Below, piece after piece: positions 1-8,439 of a stretch of 64,000 nucleotides of DNA. The stretch lies in assembly GCF_018129685.1 (NCBI RefSeq), contig NZ_JAFCLG010000008.1, forward strand, positions 62,001 to 126,000, read 5' to 3'. Source of the stretch: Bradyrhizobium manausense (lineage in GTDB: Bacteria; Pseudomonadota; Alphaproteobacteria; Rhizobiales; Xanthobacteraceae). How positions within the stretch are numbered: the stretch's first letter is position 1; every line of letters starts with the position of its first letter. A model generated the notes under the pieces. The model worked only from the letters and a program-made list of their open reading frames with translations, searched no databases and was not told where the DNA came from. A program made the translations under genes and the position numbers.

Positions 1-2
1 CG

Positions 3-1685
3 ATCTCGCTGACGCTGACGCCGATGATGTGCGGGCATCTGCTCGATCGCGGCCGGCAGCGGTTGCATAATCCCGACGCGGACGGCGGACACCGCAGCTT
101 TTACGCCCGCAGTCTCGACTGGACGCTGCGCCGCCGCTTTCTCACCGTCCTGATGATAACGGCCCTGACGGGGGCCAGCGTCTGGCTCTATCTGAAACTG
201 CCGAAGGGTTTCATGCCGACCCAGGATACCGGCGTGATGTTCGTGCGGACCGTAGCACCCTCGAACATCTCGTTCCTGTCCATGGAAGACCGGCAGCGGG
301 CCGTCGGCGAAGCGATCCTGCAGGATCCCGCGATCTCGGGCCTGACGTCCTATATCGGCGAAGGCAATGGCAACGCCCTCAGCGTCGGGCAGATGCTGGT
401 CGCGCTGAAGCCGCCGGAGGTTCGCAAGCTGTCGATCCAGCAGGTCATTGCACGATTGCGCGAGCGCATGAACCAGATTGACGGCGTCCGGGTGTTCTTC
501 GTGCCGCTGCAGGATCTCAATCTCGGCGTCCAGTCCGGCGGATCGCGTTTTCAATATACGCTTTGGGGCATCGACGAGGAGGCGGTGATACGCGCCGCCG
601 AAAGCATGATCCGGCGCGTCCGCGGCATTCCCGACATCATCGACGTCATCGCGAGCTGGGAGACCGGGGGCCTGCAGGCCGGCCTCACCATCGACCGCGT
701 TCGCGCCGCGATGCTCGGCGTCACGCCCGTTGCGGTCGACAATACGCTCAACGACGCCTTCGGCCAGCGTCAGATCAATCTTCTCTATTTGCCGACCAAC
801 TTCGCCCGCGTGATCTTCGAGGTCGAACCGCAGGCCGCGAGCGGCCCCGACTCCATGAGCCAGATCTACGTCCCGAGCGCCAGCGGCAAAGCCGTGCCGC
901 TCGCCGCCCTGACCAAGCCGCAGCGCGCGCACGCCGCGATGTGGGTCCGTCACAGCGCCCAGTTTCCGGCCGCGACGATCTTCTTCGACATCAAGCCCGG
1001 CACGTCGATCGGCGACGCCATCGCCTCGATCCGCAAGGAGGAGGCCGACGCAAAGCTGCCCGACGACATCAAGGCGGAATTTCGCGGCGAGGCCAAGGAA
1101 GCCGACAGGTCGATCGTCAAGCAGGCGGCCCTGTTCGGAGCGGCCCTGATCGCGATCTACCTCGCGCTCGGCATGCTCTACGAGAGCTACGTCCATCCGT
1201 TGACGATTCTCTCGACCCTGCCGCCGACCGCCTTCGGCGCGCTGGTTGCGCTGTGGGCGACGGGAACGCAGTTCACGCTGGTCACCACCATCGCCTGCAT
1301 CCTGCTGGTCGGCATGGTGATGAAGAACGCCATCATGATGGTCGACTATGCCCTCGATGCCGAGCGGCATCGCGGCATCAGTGCCCGCGACGCCATCCTG
1401 CTCGCGGCACGGCTGCGGGCGCGGCCGATCACCATGACGATGCTGGCGGCATTCCTGAGCGCGGTCCCGATCGCCTTCGGCACCGGCCCCGGCTTCGAGA
1501 TCCGCCAGCCGCTCGGCATCACCATCATGGGCGGCCTCGTCGTCGCGCAGCTGTTCACGCTGTATTCGACGCCGGCGATGTACCTGGTCCTGGACAGGCT
1601 GCGGCGGCGGAAGCGGGTGGTCGCGGGTCCGGCACGCGCAACCGGCATCTCCCCGGCTTCGCCACTTCCGGATCTCAACGGCTGA
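3..1685 (+). CDS. RND family efflux permease, C-terminal part (5' end outside window)
   Basis: Inner-membrane proton-driven pump subunit of a tripartite efflux system (AcrB/MdtB type), normally about 1030 residues; about 560 are present. The reading frame is open from the window edge: bases 3-40 already encode SLTLTPMMCGHLL, the end of TM6 in this family, so the true start lies upstream. Visible are the periplasmic porter and docking regions (residues about 60-370 of the fragment) and the last membrane block with LGMLYESYVHPLTILSTLPP, GMVMKNAIMMVDYA and the ARLRARPITMT loop typical of hydrophobe/amphiphile exporters. It ends in a short Arg-rich tail. Adaptor and first-half partners would lie upstream; no downstream partner is seen. 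The substrate cannot be told from the sequence. Confidence 0.93.
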   Translation: MSLTLTPMMCGHLLDRGRQRLHNPDADGGHRSFYARSLDWTLRRRFLTVLMITALTGASVWLYLKLPKGFMPTQDTGVMFVRTVAPSNISFLSMEDRQRAVGEAILQDPAISGLTSYIGEGNGNALSVGQMLVALKPPEVRKLSIQQVIARLRERMNQIDGVRVFFVPLQDLNLGVQSGGSRFQYTLWGIDEEAVIRAAESMIRRVRGIPDIIDVIASWETGGLQAGLTIDRVRAAMLGVTPVAVDNTLNDAFGQRQINLLYLPTNFARVIFEVEPQAASGPDSMSQIYVPSASGKAVPLAALTKPQRAHAAMWVRHSAQFPAATIFFDIKPGTSIGDAIASIRKEEADAKLPDDIKAEFRGEAKEADRSIVKQAALFGAALIAIYLALGMLYESYVHPLTILSTLPPTAFGALVALWATGTQFTLVTTIACILLVGMVMKNAIMMVDYALDAERHRGISARDAILLAARLRARPITMTMLAAFLSAVPIAFGTGPGFEIRQPLGITIMGGLVVAQLFTLYSTPAMYLVLDRLRRRKRVVAGPARATGISPASPLPDLNG

Positions 1686-1800
1686 GACACCAACGCTTTT
1701 TCGGAGCGCCGCAAGCCCCGCGCAATCTCGCGCTGCTGAGGTCGAATCATCGGCTGCCGCGTTTCGGGCGGCCACTCGCCATTGATGGGACCGGGCAGCG

Positions 1801-3567
1801 ATGAGCACAGCAGCCGCCTTTTGCGAAGCGGGTCTTGCGCATTTCCGGGCGGGGCGGCATCTCGACGCGCGTGCCTGCTGCCAGCAGGCCCTCGGAATCG
1901 ATGCTTATAATACCGACGCCCAGCATCTCATCGGGCTGCTGCATCTCGAGGCCGGGCAATACAGCGACGCCCTGGAATGGATCGTCCGCGCGATCCAGCG
2001 CGCACCCAAGCCCGAATATCTGGCGAGCTTCGCAAAAGTCCTGCAGCGGCATGGGCGCTGCGAGGAGGCGCTCAATGTCATCGACAAGGCAATCCAGCTT
2101 CGGCATGACGACTCCGGCTTGTGGTGCCAACGCGGTGAGATCTTCGTCCAACTTGCGCGCCTCGACCAGGCTCTGCAAAGCTATCAGCAAGCGCTCAAGC
2201 GCGATCCGCAGCATCACGACGCGCTTTTTGGATGCGGGATTCTCCTCCACAAGCTTGGGCGAAACGAGGAGGCTCTCGCGCGCCTCGATCACAGCAACAG
2301 GCTGTTCCCGGACCATGCCCACACCTTGCGGACACGCGCTTGGGTTCTCTACTGTCTGAAGCGGTTCGAGGAGTCCGCTGACGACGGACTGCGGGCGCAC
2401 CAGCTCGATCCCTACAATGCCGAGATATGCAACAATCTGGGTCTTGCGCTGAGGCGGCTCCGCCGGAACGACGAGGCGCTGGCGTGGTTCGAAAAGGCCA
2501 TCGAGATCGAGCCGCGCTTTGCCGATGCCTTCGACAACAGGCTGGTCGCGCTGTTCCACCTGCATCGCTTCGACGAACTGTTCGCGCTGTCCGATCGCAT
2601 GAGGTCGCTGGGGCTCAGCAATGAGGTGACGGCGTGGAACGTGTCGCTGGCGCATCTGCTGACCGGCAATTTCGGCGCCGGCTGGCGCGGACACCAGACC
2701 CGGTCGAAACTGCCCTCGTCGAGATATCCGCGGTTTCAGCAGCCGATGTGGCTCGGTGAGGAAAGCGTCGCGGGACGGACAATCCTGATCGCGGCAGACG
2801 AGGGATTGGGCGACACCATTCACTTCGCCCGCTACATCCCGAAGCTGGCCGAGCAAGGTGCGCGCGTTCTCCTTGCCGTTCAGGATCCGCTGCACCTGTT
2901 GATGTCGAACTTGAGCGGAGCCTCTCGCTGCGTGCCGATGTCGGCCATGGGCACACTGCCGGCGTTCGATCTGCACTGCCCGATCTCCAGCCTTCCGCTC
3001 GCCTTCAAGACCCGGCTCGATACGATTCCGTCGGAACCCTATCTGCCCTCGCCTCCCGGCAGCCTTGTTCAGGCCTGGGAGACCAGGCTTGGTCCTCGCA
3101 CCAGGCTCCGGGTCGGCCTCGCCTGGTCGGGCGATCCTTCCCACGTGAATGACGAGACGCGCTCGATTCCGCTGCGGACGCTGTCCCGCATCCTCGACGT
3201 CGATGCCGACTTTGTCAGCCTGCAGAAGGCCCCGCGACCGCATGACGCGGCCGTGCGGGAGAGAAGCGACATCGTCGACCTGACCGCCGAGCTCACCGAC
3301 TTCACCGATACCGCCGCCTTGATCGGCTGCCTCGACCTCGTGATCACCGTCGACACCAGCGTGGCCCATCTCGCCGGCGCCCTTGGCCGCCCGACCTGGA
3401 TCCTGCTGCCCTGGACGCCCGACTACCGCTGGCTGCTCGACCGCACCGACAGCCCCTGGTATCCGAGCGTGCGCCTGTTCCGCCAAACCGAGACGCGCGA
3501 GTATGAGAGCGTGCTGGACCGCATCCGCGACGAATTGCGGGCGCTGGCCGCCGGCTTCGGACATTGA
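1801..3567 (+). CDS. TPR-repeat protein with C-terminal glycosyltransferase-like domain
   Basis: The 588-residue protein has two parts. Residues about 1-270 are tandem tetratricopeptide repeats (for example NAEICNNLGLALRRLRRNDE, and YQQALKRDPQHHDALFGCG), a protein-binding solenoid. Residues about 330-570 resemble the heptosyltransferase/GT9 fold: GLGDTIHFARYIPKL near 335 and TVDTSVAHLAGALGRPTWIL near 516 are the family's two recognisable segments. Such fusions are common in Bradyrhizobium and are usually called TPR proteins; an enzymatic role in glycosylation is inference. No signal peptide or membrane segment is seen. The ATG lies 115 bases after the efflux gene, with no strong ribosome site visible. 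A long reading frame on the opposite strand is a GC-rich shadow. Confidence 0.88.
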   Translation: MSTAAAFCEAGLAHFRAGRHLDARACCQQALGIDAYNTDAQHLIGLLHLEAGQYSDALEWIVRAIQRAPKPEYLASFAKVLQRHGRCEEALNVIDKAIQLRHDDSGLWCQRGEIFVQLARLDQALQSYQQALKRDPQHHDALFGCGILLHKLGRNEEALARLDHSNRLFPDHAHTLRTRAWVLYCLKRFEESADDGLRAHQLDPYNAEICNNLGLALRRLRRNDEALAWFEKAIEIEPRFADAFDNRLVALFHLHRFDELFALSDRMRSLGLSNEVTAWNVSLAHLLTGNFGAGWRGHQTRSKLPSSRYPRFQQPMWLGEESVAGRTILIAADEGLGDTIHFARYIPKLAEQGARVLLAVQDPLHLLMSNLSGASRCVPMSAMGTLPAFDLHCPISSLPLAFKTRLDTIPSEPYLPSPPGSLVQAWETRLGPRTRLRVGLAWSGDPSHVNDETRSIPLRTLSRILDVDADFVSLQKAPRPHDAAVRERSDIVDLTAELTDFTDTAALIGCLDLVITVDTSVAHLAGALGRPTWILLPWTPDYRWLLDRTDSPWYPSVRLFRQTETREYESVLDRIRDELRALAAGFGH

Positions 3568-3721
3568 CGTCGAGCGGGGCGAAGATCGCCCGCCGCGGCC
3601 AAATTTACCGTTCAGTGCGCCTGTTCCTCCCCGAATATAGAATTCGTTAACGCAGCAGCCCTAGCCTTTAAGTGCTTCTTCACGTCTTTGGGCAAAATCG
3701 GGACATGCTGCCGGACCGTCG

Positions 3722-4663
3722 ATGACAGAACACCATGCTGCCTCGGCTTTGCCGGACGAGGTTCGCGTACGGCTCTATGATCAGGCCCTGACTGGCGCGC
3801 GCATCGGCGCGTGGGAATGTGAGCTCGAGACCGAGCGCCTGAGCTGGACCCAGGGTGTCTACGACATCTTCGGTTATCCCGAGAGCAACCCGTTGCGGCG
3901 CGCCAACATCGTCGACCTCTACATCGACGAATCCCGGCGCCACATGGAGCTCGCGCGTGCCGAGGTGATCCGGAGCGGCGCGCCGGTCACGCTCGACACC
4001 GAGATCAGAACCTGGCGCGGCGAAAGCCGCTGGATGCGGCTTTCGATCAACGCGGTGCGCGACGGCGGAAGACCGCTGCGGATCTTCGGGTCCAAACAGG
4101 ACATCACCTCCGACCGACGGGCTCTCGATAACCTGCGCCTGCAAGCCGAGACCGATCCGCTCACGGGGCTGGCCAATCGCTCGATCTTTCAGGCCCGCTA
4201 CCGCGACGTCATCAACGACAGCCTGAATCATGGCTTCGCGTCGGCGCTCGTGCTGATCGACCTCGACGGCTTCAAGCAGCTCAACGACACGTTCGGTCAT
4301 CTCGCCGGAGACGCATGCCTGTGCGAGGTCGCCCAGCGCTTGCGCCGGGCCTTCCACAATGCCGGCCTGGTCGGCCGGCTCGGCGGCGATGAATTCGCGA
4401 TCATCCTGCGCGCCCCGACCGAGCCTGCGCGGATCGCACGCGTGCTGCAAAAGACCGTCATGATGTTGAGCCGCCCGCTGTTCTGGAACGGTCTTCGCCT
4501 CGAAGTCAGCGCCTCGATCGGCGCTGCCCTGATCGGCCGCCCGCACCGCCGCCGGATCGTCGAACTGTTCGCCGAGGCCGACATCGCGCTCTATGACGCG
4601 AAGGCCGCCGGCCGCAACCGCGTTCGCCTGATCGGCGACGAGAAGCAGGACCTTGCGGCCTAG
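3722..4663 (+). CDS. PAS-GGDEF diguanylate cyclase
   Basis: The 313-residue soluble protein probably makes cyclic di-GMP from two GTP. Residues about 20-130 form a PAS/PAC sensor (start GARIGAWECELETERLSW; PAC end ...RIFGSKQDITSDRRA). Residues about 140-305 form the cyclase domain with the intact active-site loop GGDEF at 221-225 and the preceding DLDGFKQLNDTFGHLAGD metal-binding strand. The RxxD inhibitory site normally just before GGDEF is absent (HNAGLVGRL precedes it), so product inhibition at that site is not expected. There is no EAL domain and no membrane segment. It is monocistronic, and the signal sensed by the PAS domain is unknown. Confidence 0.93.
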   Translation: MTEHHAASALPDEVRVRLYDQALTGARIGAWECELETERLSWTQGVYDIFGYPESNPLRRANIVDLYIDESRRHMELARAEVIRSGAPVTLDTEIRTWRGESRWMRLSINAVRDGGRPLRIFGSKQDITSDRRALDNLRLQAETDPLTGLANRSIFQARYRDVINDSLNHGFASALVLIDLDGFKQLNDTFGHLAGDACLCEVAQRLRRAFHNAGLVGRLGGDEFAIILRAPTEPARIARVLQKTVMMLSRPLFWNGLRLEVSASIGAALIGRPHRRRIVELFAEADIALYDAKAAGRNRVRLIGDEKQDLAA

Positions 4664-4716
4664 CGCAGGTGGCGCCGTTTGTTGCAGTCCGCATCGAGCC
4701 GCTTGCAGCGATTCCT

Positions 4717-5220
4717 CTATGCGGCTCGCCATGGCGTCAACCGCGGAATCCAGCGCGGCACATTGGTTCGAAAGCTCTCATACGCCGTGCCGAAGGTTTG
4801 CTCGAGCGCCGGCTCTTCGATCATCACCACCCAGACATGAAAGAAAAGCCAAAGCGCCGTGCCGTACCACAGCAGACGCCGGTCACCAAACAAGACAGCC
4901 TGACCGAGAATGACTGCGACGACCGCGATGTAGATCGGATTTCGCACGTAGCGATAAAGGCCAGTCGCGACGAGCTTTTGTGGCGGCGCGATCGGGGCCG
5001 GCGTCCCCAGCCCCTCCAGCGCAAAACGGGCAAATGAATCCACCACTCCGGGCACTCCGGCGATGATCAATATTCCGCCGAGGATGCGGGTGAGATCGAC
5101 ACCGAAAAAAGCCGGCCGGAATTCCCACTGCGTGACCCACCATGGGATGATGCCTGCCAGCACCAGCGGCGCCACGACGAAGAACAGCGCGGAGCCCAAG
5201 ACGGCAATTGCCTTCGACAT
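4717..5220 (-). CDS. isoprenylcysteine carboxyl methyltransferase family membrane protein
   Basis: The 167-residue multi-spanning membrane protein belongs to the ICMT/PEMT-like methyltransferase superfamily. Hydrophobic segments lie at about 3-25, 40-60 and 95-130. The C-terminal core carries the hallmark RYVRNPIYIAVV (SAM-binding motif of the RHPMYxG type) and EEPALEQTFGTAYESF, in which the Glu pair and Tyr are conserved in the family. Bacterial members methylate unknown small molecules or lipids; the substrate here is unknown. The start at 5220 is chosen because AGGGAG lies 7 bases upstream; a longer in-frame start at 5262 lacks this. It is convergent with the cyclase gene at 3722-4663. Confidence 0.85.
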   Translation of the reverse strand: MSKAIAVLGSALFFVVAPLVLAGIIPWWVTQWEFRPAFFGVDLTRILGGILIIAGVPGVVDSFARFALEGLGTPAPIAPPQKLVATGLYRYVRNPIYIAVVAVILGQAVLFGDRRLLWYGTALWLFFHVWVVMIEEPALEQTFGTAYESFRTNVPRWIPRLTPWRAA

Positions 5221-5347
5221 TGCGTGCTCCCTGCGATCCGACAAGAACAGGTTGGCAATCACTTTCTGCTGCGAGCATTGAACGCGGCTCTGGAACGAGC
5301 TGTCGTCGACTTCTCTTTACCTCGGCCCTTCCAATACTGTCGCAATG

Positions 5348-5611
5348 TTAACGCAGCCATGTCCGGTCAGCCCGTTCAACGGTTGAATCGCGAACGCCTT
5401 GCGAAAGCGTCTCGATGAGGCCCATTGTCCAGCACATCGGGCATCCGCGTAGCGCGACGAGGGCGGCAACGCCCGCGCCCAGGGACAGCCAAGGGAGGGC
5501 GGTCTGGTGGACGATGGCCCAAGCCAGGAGCGCCGCCGCAGACAGCCCGCGTATCAGGTGTGCGCCGAGGTAGGAGCTGCCGAACATGCCCACGCCACGA
5601 AAGTAATTCAT
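5348..5611 (-). CDS. small membrane protein with CPxC motif (third gene of sigma-factor operon)
   Basis: The 87-residue protein has two hydrophobic stretches (about 24-36 and 41-54) followed by RGCPMCWTMGLIETL. It resembles the small YgaP-like/DUF2892 transmembrane proteins in size and in the Cys-Pro after the second helix. Its ATG overlaps the stop codon of the sigma-factor gene (ATGA at 5608-5611), so translation is probably coupled. Its relation to the sigma factor is unknown; a membrane-bound or redox-sensing partner is inference only. The function is not assigned. Confidence 0.75.
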   Translation of the reverse strand: MNYFRGVGMFGSSYLGAHLIRGLSAAALLAWAIVHQTALPWLSLGAGVAALVALRGCPMCWTMGLIETLSQGVRDSTVERADRTWLR

Positions 5612-6162
5612 GTGCTCTCTCGTCCGTTGTCCGTTGTGCCAAGCAGATATTCGCGCACCAATGCGCGGGCGCGGCGCAGGCGGCTTTTGGCCGCTTCCCG
5701 CGTCACGCCGAGCCGCCCGGCGATTTCCCCAATCGTCAGATCCTCGAGATCTCGCAGCAGCACCACTTCGCGATCGGATGGCGAAAGCGACTCGATGGCG
5801 TTGACCAGGTCCATGCGCAACTCGTCCGGCGGGACTTTTGCGAGCTCGCGTGACTCTTCCAGGCTGGTGAGTTCCTCGACCCCGCGCATCAGCATGAGCG
5901 CCGGCAACATGCAAAGGCGCGCGATGACAGTCACCAGCCAGCCGGCGAGCGCGGCCGGACTGCGGACCGTGCCCACGCGCCGGTACACGACGATGAGCGC
6001 TTCCTGCACCACATCTTCGATGATCGAGGTGCGATGGCATTGGCGCCGGGCGTAGCGTCGAATGTCCGGCTGCAGCGCCACCAATAGCTGTGTCAGCGCG
6101 TGCCGGTCACCCGACTGTGCCGCGAGCAAGAGATCGTCTGAGACGCGCGCCACAGCAGTCAC
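5608..6162 (-). CDS. ECF-type RNA polymerase sigma factor
   Basis: The 184-residue sigma-70 family protein of extracytoplasmic-function size directs RNA polymerase to a stress or envelope regulon. Region 2 spans about residues 8-75 (YARRQCHRTSIIEDVVQEAL, with the DVVQE core-binding helix). Region 4 spans about 115-170 (LSPSDREVVLLRDLEDLTIG then RLGVTREAAKSRLRRAR, the -35-binding helix-turn-helix). The gene overlaps both neighbours by ATGA junctions (6159-6162 upstream, 5608-5611 downstream), making a tight three-gene operon. No classical anti-sigma factor with a zinc-binding HxxxCxxC motif is adjacent; the neighbours are two small CPxC membrane proteins. Confidence 0.92.
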   Translation of the reverse strand: MTAVARVSDDLLLAAQSGDRHALTQLLVALQPDIRRYARRQCHRTSIIEDVVQEALIVVYRRVGTVRSPAALAGWLVTVIARLCMLPALMLMRGVEELTSLEESRELAKVPPDELRMDLVNAIESLSPSDREVVLLRDLEDLTIGEIAGRLGVTREAAKSRLRRARALVREYLLGTTDNGREST

Positions 6163-6365
6163 CCCCTCGGTGGCTCGCGCCCGGCGACGGCGCAGGCAGG
6201 GCAGTAGCCGAACACGCCGGTGGCCAGCGTCGCGACACCCACGCCGCTGAGCAGTAGCCCGAGCGGCGAAGCGTGCAGCGCAACCACGCCGCAGATGAGC
6301 ATCAAACCCCCGCCGATCAGCCTGGCCGCGCGCTCCCGCCCGCCGACGTTCTTCCTATACCACAT
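6159..6365 (-). CDS. DUF2892-like small membrane protein (first gene of sigma-factor operon)
   Basis: The 68-residue protein MWYRKNVGGRERAARLIGG... matches the DUF2892 pattern: a basic N-terminal segment (NVG..ER..R), two hydrophobic helices (about 19-32 and 36-50) and a Gly-Tyr-Cys-Pro turn, here GYCPACAVAG, so two Cys two residues apart. Most family members have CPxY, so the second Cys is a feature shared with the third gene of this operon. The start at 6365 has GGAGGG upstream; its stop overlaps the sigma-factor start. The function is unknown. Confidence 0.8.
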   Translation of the reverse strand: MWYRKNVGGRERAARLIGGGLMLICGVVALHASPLGLLLSGVGVATLATGVFGYCPACAVAGREPPRG

Positions 6366-6482
6366 GGTTCTGCCCTCCGTTTCGTGACGCGCCACTACGG
6401 CGCATTCACTTAGACAAGAGGGCCCGAACGTCGCGCCGGGGTCGCGGCAAGAAAAATAATTTGAGGGGGTGGCCACTTCGGA
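6366..6482. other. intergenic region upstream of the sigma-factor operon
   Basis: This must hold the promoter of the leftward operon. An imperfect hairpin (GCGCC-GTAGT-GGCGC read on the minus strand, about 6388-6402) lies about 25 bases before the first gene. No confident -35/-10 pair was recognised. Confidence 0.35.
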
Positions 6483-6638
6483 TTGGGGGCCATCGCTGAG
6501 CTGAAAGCCACGCGCGACCAGGCCCGCCTTGACGCAGAGAGGGCGGTGGATGCGATCGAACGGGGCCGACGATTACGTCACAGACCCTCAAAACCTTCCA
6601 AGCGCAACAACGGCAGGTTTTGGAGTGCCCAGTTCTGG
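6483..6638 (+). pseudogene. remnant of a resolvase/invertase-type recombinase C-terminal region, frameshifted
   Basis: Bases 6483-6562 encode AIAELKATRDQARLDAERA.DAIER. After a frameshift near 6561-6562 the next frame encodes GPTITSQTLKTFQAQQRQ. Together they match the segment between the zinc-ribbon/coiled-coil and the C-terminus of rhizobial large serine recombinases (family pattern IAELKA.RDQARAD..RAE.AIERLGP.IT.Q.LKTFA). There is no catalytic domain and no start, so this is a decayed fragment. It directly abuts the 16-bp att-like repeat at 6639-6654. The family assignment is from memory of the motif. Confidence 0.6.
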
Positions 6639-6654
6639 ACCGAAATGGCGCGCC
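6639..6654. repeat. distal att-like direct repeat of tRNA-Arg 3' end
   Basis: ACCGAAATGGCGCGCC is identical to 8727-8742, which covers the last 9 bases of the tRNA-Arg gene (including CCA) and 7 bases beyond it. It looks like the displaced attachment site of an element that integrated at the tRNA. Confidence 0.65.
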
Positions 6655-6733
6655 ATTCAGAATAAAAGCGCGAACTCTTATACTGTTGAAATTTTGCTGT
6701 AATTCCAGGAAGGCAAGGGACGTGGGTGCCAGC

Positions 6734-7627
6734 CTAGGCAGCCGACCATTTGGCGGATTCGGCGACAAGGAAATCGGCGAAGGTCCTTGCGGAGGGTTTG
6801 GCGCCTCTGCCGTCGGGAAACACGGCATGCAGTTCAACCGACCCCATATCCCAGTCGGCTAACACCCGAACGAGGGAGCCGTTCTCGATCTCGCCTCTGC
6901 AACCGACGCTCGCCATCGAGGTCAGGCCGAGGCCGGCAACTGCTGCTGCTGTGGCGACTTCATTGACGGTCGCCGTCAGCCGGCCACCCACTCGCACCGA
7001 CGTCGCCTTGCCGTTCTTGCGGAACGTCCAGGCGGGACCGAGGCGCGACGGTCCCACGATGACGGAATGTGCTGCGAGGTCGGCGGGCGTCTGGGGAACG
7101 CCGAACCGTTCGAGATAGGCCGGCGAGGCGACAATCACGCGTGGCCATGCCGCGATACGACGCGCCACTGCCGTCGAATCCGGAAGCGACCCGAATCTCA
7201 GCCCGATATCGATGCTTTCGCTCACGAAGTTCTGCCGCATGTCGTCGGCCAAGAGCTCGACGCGCAGCGCCGGATGCTTGTCCATGAAAACTGGAAGGCG
7301 CGGCGCGATCTCCCGGATCGCGAAGGTGGATGAAAGGCCGACCCGTAAAATGCCGCGCAATTCGCCGGTCCCGCGCACCGCGTATTCGGCTTCGTCGAGC
7401 GCGCTGAGGATCGGTTCGACCCGCGCCAGAAAGTCGGCGCCGGCCTCGGTCAGGGTGACGGCCCGCGTCGTGCGTGTGAACAGAGGCGCGCCCATCTTGC
7501 GCTCGAGGGCCGCAATCGTGCGGGACACCGTCGGCTGAGGGATGTTCAGTTCGCGGCCTCCGGCCGAGAAGCTCCCCCGCCGGGCAACGCGAACGAACAG
7601 ACGCAACGATGAGAGATGATCATTCAT
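6734..7627 (-). CDS. LysR family transcriptional regulator
   Basis: The 297-residue protein has an N-terminal winged helix-turn-helix (residues about 3-62: SFSAGGRELNIPQPTVSRTI and the LERKMGAPLFTRTTRAVTLT wing) and a periplasmic-binding-protein-like effector domain (about 90-295). The start at 7627 gives MNDHLSSLRLFVRV, the normal family N-terminus; upstream in-frame extension runs into the divergent gene. It is divergent from the peroxiredoxin-like gene at 7736, with 108 bases between, so by the usual LysR arrangement it probably controls that gene. It lies inside the putative tRNA-Arg insertion. The effector is unknown. Confidence 0.93.
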   Translation of the reverse strand: MNDHLSSLRLFVRVARRGSFSAGGRELNIPQPTVSRTIAALERKMGAPLFTRTTRAVTLTEAGADFLARVEPILSALDEAEYAVRGTGELRGILRVGLSSTFAIREIAPRLPVFMDKHPALRVELLADDMRQNFVSESIDIGLRFGSLPDSTAVARRIAAWPRVIVASPAYLERFGVPQTPADLAAHSVIVGPSRLGPAWTFRKNGKATSVRVGGRLTATVNEVATAAAVAGLGLTSMASVGCRGEIENGSLVRVLADWDMGSVELHAVFPDGRGAKPSARTFADFLVAESAKWSAA

Positions 7628-7735
7628 GGCCCTGATGAATAACTCAAAGCCATATTCTTCGTCTATCGCGTTCGATTTGAATAAAGCACTTTCCCCGTCG
7701 CCGGACGCAGATGCGTCCCAACCGAGGAAAATGCG

Positions 7736-8401
7736 ATGTCCCTTCAAGACAAACTGGATGCCCTCAAGACAAAATTCGAAACCGAAATGGCACCGCCTGA
7801 CGTCGTGGCGATCATGCACCGCGTCACCGACGAACTGATCGCCTCAGGTCAGGCTGGCCGTGCGCTGCATGCCGGCGACCGCGCTCCGGTGTTTGCGCTG
7901 CCCGATCCAGACGGCAAGCTCGTATCCTCGCAGGACTTGCTGGCCAGAGGTCCGCTGGTCCTGACATTCTACCGCGGCGCCTGGTGCCCGTTCTGCAACC
8001 TCGATCTTCAGGCGCTCGAGGAGGTTCGGGCGGACATAGAAGCGCGCGGTGCGGTGCTTTTGGCCGTGTCCCAACAGACGGCTGCCAACAGCCGCAAGTC
8101 TCAGCGCAGCAACAAGCTCGGATTCCCCATTGTCGGCGACAAGGGCGGCGAACTGGCGGCGAAATTCGGCATCCGTTGGTACCTGCCCGAAGACCTGCAG
8201 GCGATCCACAAGCAGCTCGGCGCCGACCTCGTCGCCTTCAATGGTGAGGAGAGTTGGACGCTGCCGATGCCGGCGCGCTACGTGATCGGGCAGGACGGTG
8301 TCATCGCCTATGCGGAAATCAATCCGGACTATACGCGCCGGCCGGAGCCATCGGACGTGTTGCCCGTCCTCTATCGACTGAAGCGTTCGAGCGCGGCTTG
8401 A
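7736..8401 (+). CDS. peroxiredoxin-like AhpC/TSA family protein
   Basis: The 221-residue thioredoxin-fold protein probably reduces peroxides or disulfides. After an N-terminal helix (1-45) the AhpC/TSA domain starts at GDRAPVFALPDPDG, with the active site FYRGAWCPFC (Cys84 and Cys87, a CxxC arrangement rather than the T-x-x-C of typical peroxiredoxins). VLLAVSQQT and LGFPIVGDKGGELAAKFGI follow the usual order, ending VIGQDGVIAYAEINPDYTRR. The ATG at 7736 is preceded by GAGGA. It is divergent from a LysR regulator, which suggests oxidant- or substrate-induced expression. It belongs to the peroxiredoxin-like group often annotated as alkyl hydroperoxide reductase; the reductant is unknown. Confidence 0.9.
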   Translation: MSLQDKLDALKTKFETEMAPPDVVAIMHRVTDELIASGQAGRALHAGDRAPVFALPDPDGKLVSSQDLLARGPLVLTFYRGAWCPFCNLDLQALEEVRADIEARGAVLLAVSQQTAANSRKSQRSNKLGFPIVGDKGGELAAKFGIRWYLPEDLQAIHKQLGADLVAFNGEESWTLPMPARYVIGQDGVIAYAEINPDYTRRPEPSDVLPVLYRLKRSSAA

Positions 8402-8439
8402 CGCAGCCTTCCTCGAGCCTCAATCGGGGAACGAGTCGG

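Noticed and set aside
1747..3564. 605-codon open frame opposite the TPR/glycosyltransferase-like gene
   Set aside because: The plus-strand product shows clear TPR and GT9-like motifs; the antisense translation shows none.
7628..7735. LysR operator (T-N11-A) in the divergent gap
   Set aside because: Weak dyads such as TTCGATTTGAA exist, but several equally good matches occur, so no site could be chosen.
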